13,334 nt of DNA from JACJXF01 sp964349045 (GTDB lineage Bacteria > Bacteroidota > Bacteroidia > Bacteroidales > GCA-2748055): assembly GCA_964349045.1 (NCBI GenBank), contig CAYGFI010000137.1:1-13334 (forward strand). The letters run 5' to 3'. The position numbers were made by a program, and so were the translations under genes. The notes under the pieces are model-generated. The model was given only the letters and a program-made list of their open reading frames with translations, was not told where the DNA came from and made no database searches. Positions 13,334-13,334 of this stretch are shown in pieces (within the stretch, counting starts at the first letter, position 1; every line of letters starts with the position of its first letter).

Positions 13334-13334
13334 C

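Overview
The window looks like chromosomal DNA of an AT-rich Bacteroidota, probably an anaerobic or micro-oxic member. The support is a set of near-perfect TAnnTTTG (-7) promoter boxes, weak or absent Shine-Dalgarno sites, several lipoproteins, a DUF4097-type protein in an ECF sigma operon, a rubredoxin, and protein families typical of that phylum. A Bacteroidales/Marinilabiliales-like source is my guess, not a demonstrated fact. I see no rRNA, tRNA, CRISPR, transposase or phage gene.

Layout. Positions 1-107 hold the tail of an unidentified + strand gene. A pyrimidine repeat array (117-203) leads into a 53-residue rubredoxin (217-378). This converges on a PepD-type dipeptidase on the - strand (484-1935), with a hairpin between them. 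Divergent from pepD run four + strand genes: an isocitrate/isopropylmalate-family dehydrogenase (2058-3245), an HD-superfamily protein whose HD doublet is AD (3306-3851), and then, after a heptamer array with its own -7 box, a probable two-gene operon of an MFS transporter (3992-5143) and a lipoprotein ADP-ribosylglycohydrolase with a C-terminal beta domain (5154-6773). The rest is on the - strand. A lipoprotein isoaspartyl peptidase/asparaginase (6794-7810) is separated by a 20-copy heptamer array from an operon of ECF sigma factor (9673-10236), a one-TM putative anti-sigma protein (9053-9547) and an exported DUF4097-like protein (7991-9049). Then come a conserved membrane protein (10442-11323) and a lipoprotein M28 peptidase with PA and PDZ domains (11534-13300).

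How it fits together. The enzymes lean towards peptide salvage (PepD, isoaspartyl peptidase, M28 aminopeptidase) and towards import of a small molecule linked to ADP-ribosyl or similar glycosidic bonds (MFS plus DraG-like lipoprotein). The sigma operon looks like an envelope-sensing regulatory unit with its own control elements: a 23-bp near-palindrome upstream of sigma, and two stacked inverted repeats between sigma and its presumed antagonist.

The most unusual feature is the set of four unrelated-in-sequence tandem arrays, three with period 7 (or 14/21) and one with period 8. Each sits between two genes that point the same way, beginning at or near the upstream gene's stop codon. All read as CT-initial, pyrimidine-leaning units on the same (+) DNA strand whatever the direction of the flanking genes. 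No gene-free stretch exceeds 300 bases. The largest gaps are 10237-10441 (palindromes plus the period-8 array) and 11324-11533 (AT-rich, nothing recognised).
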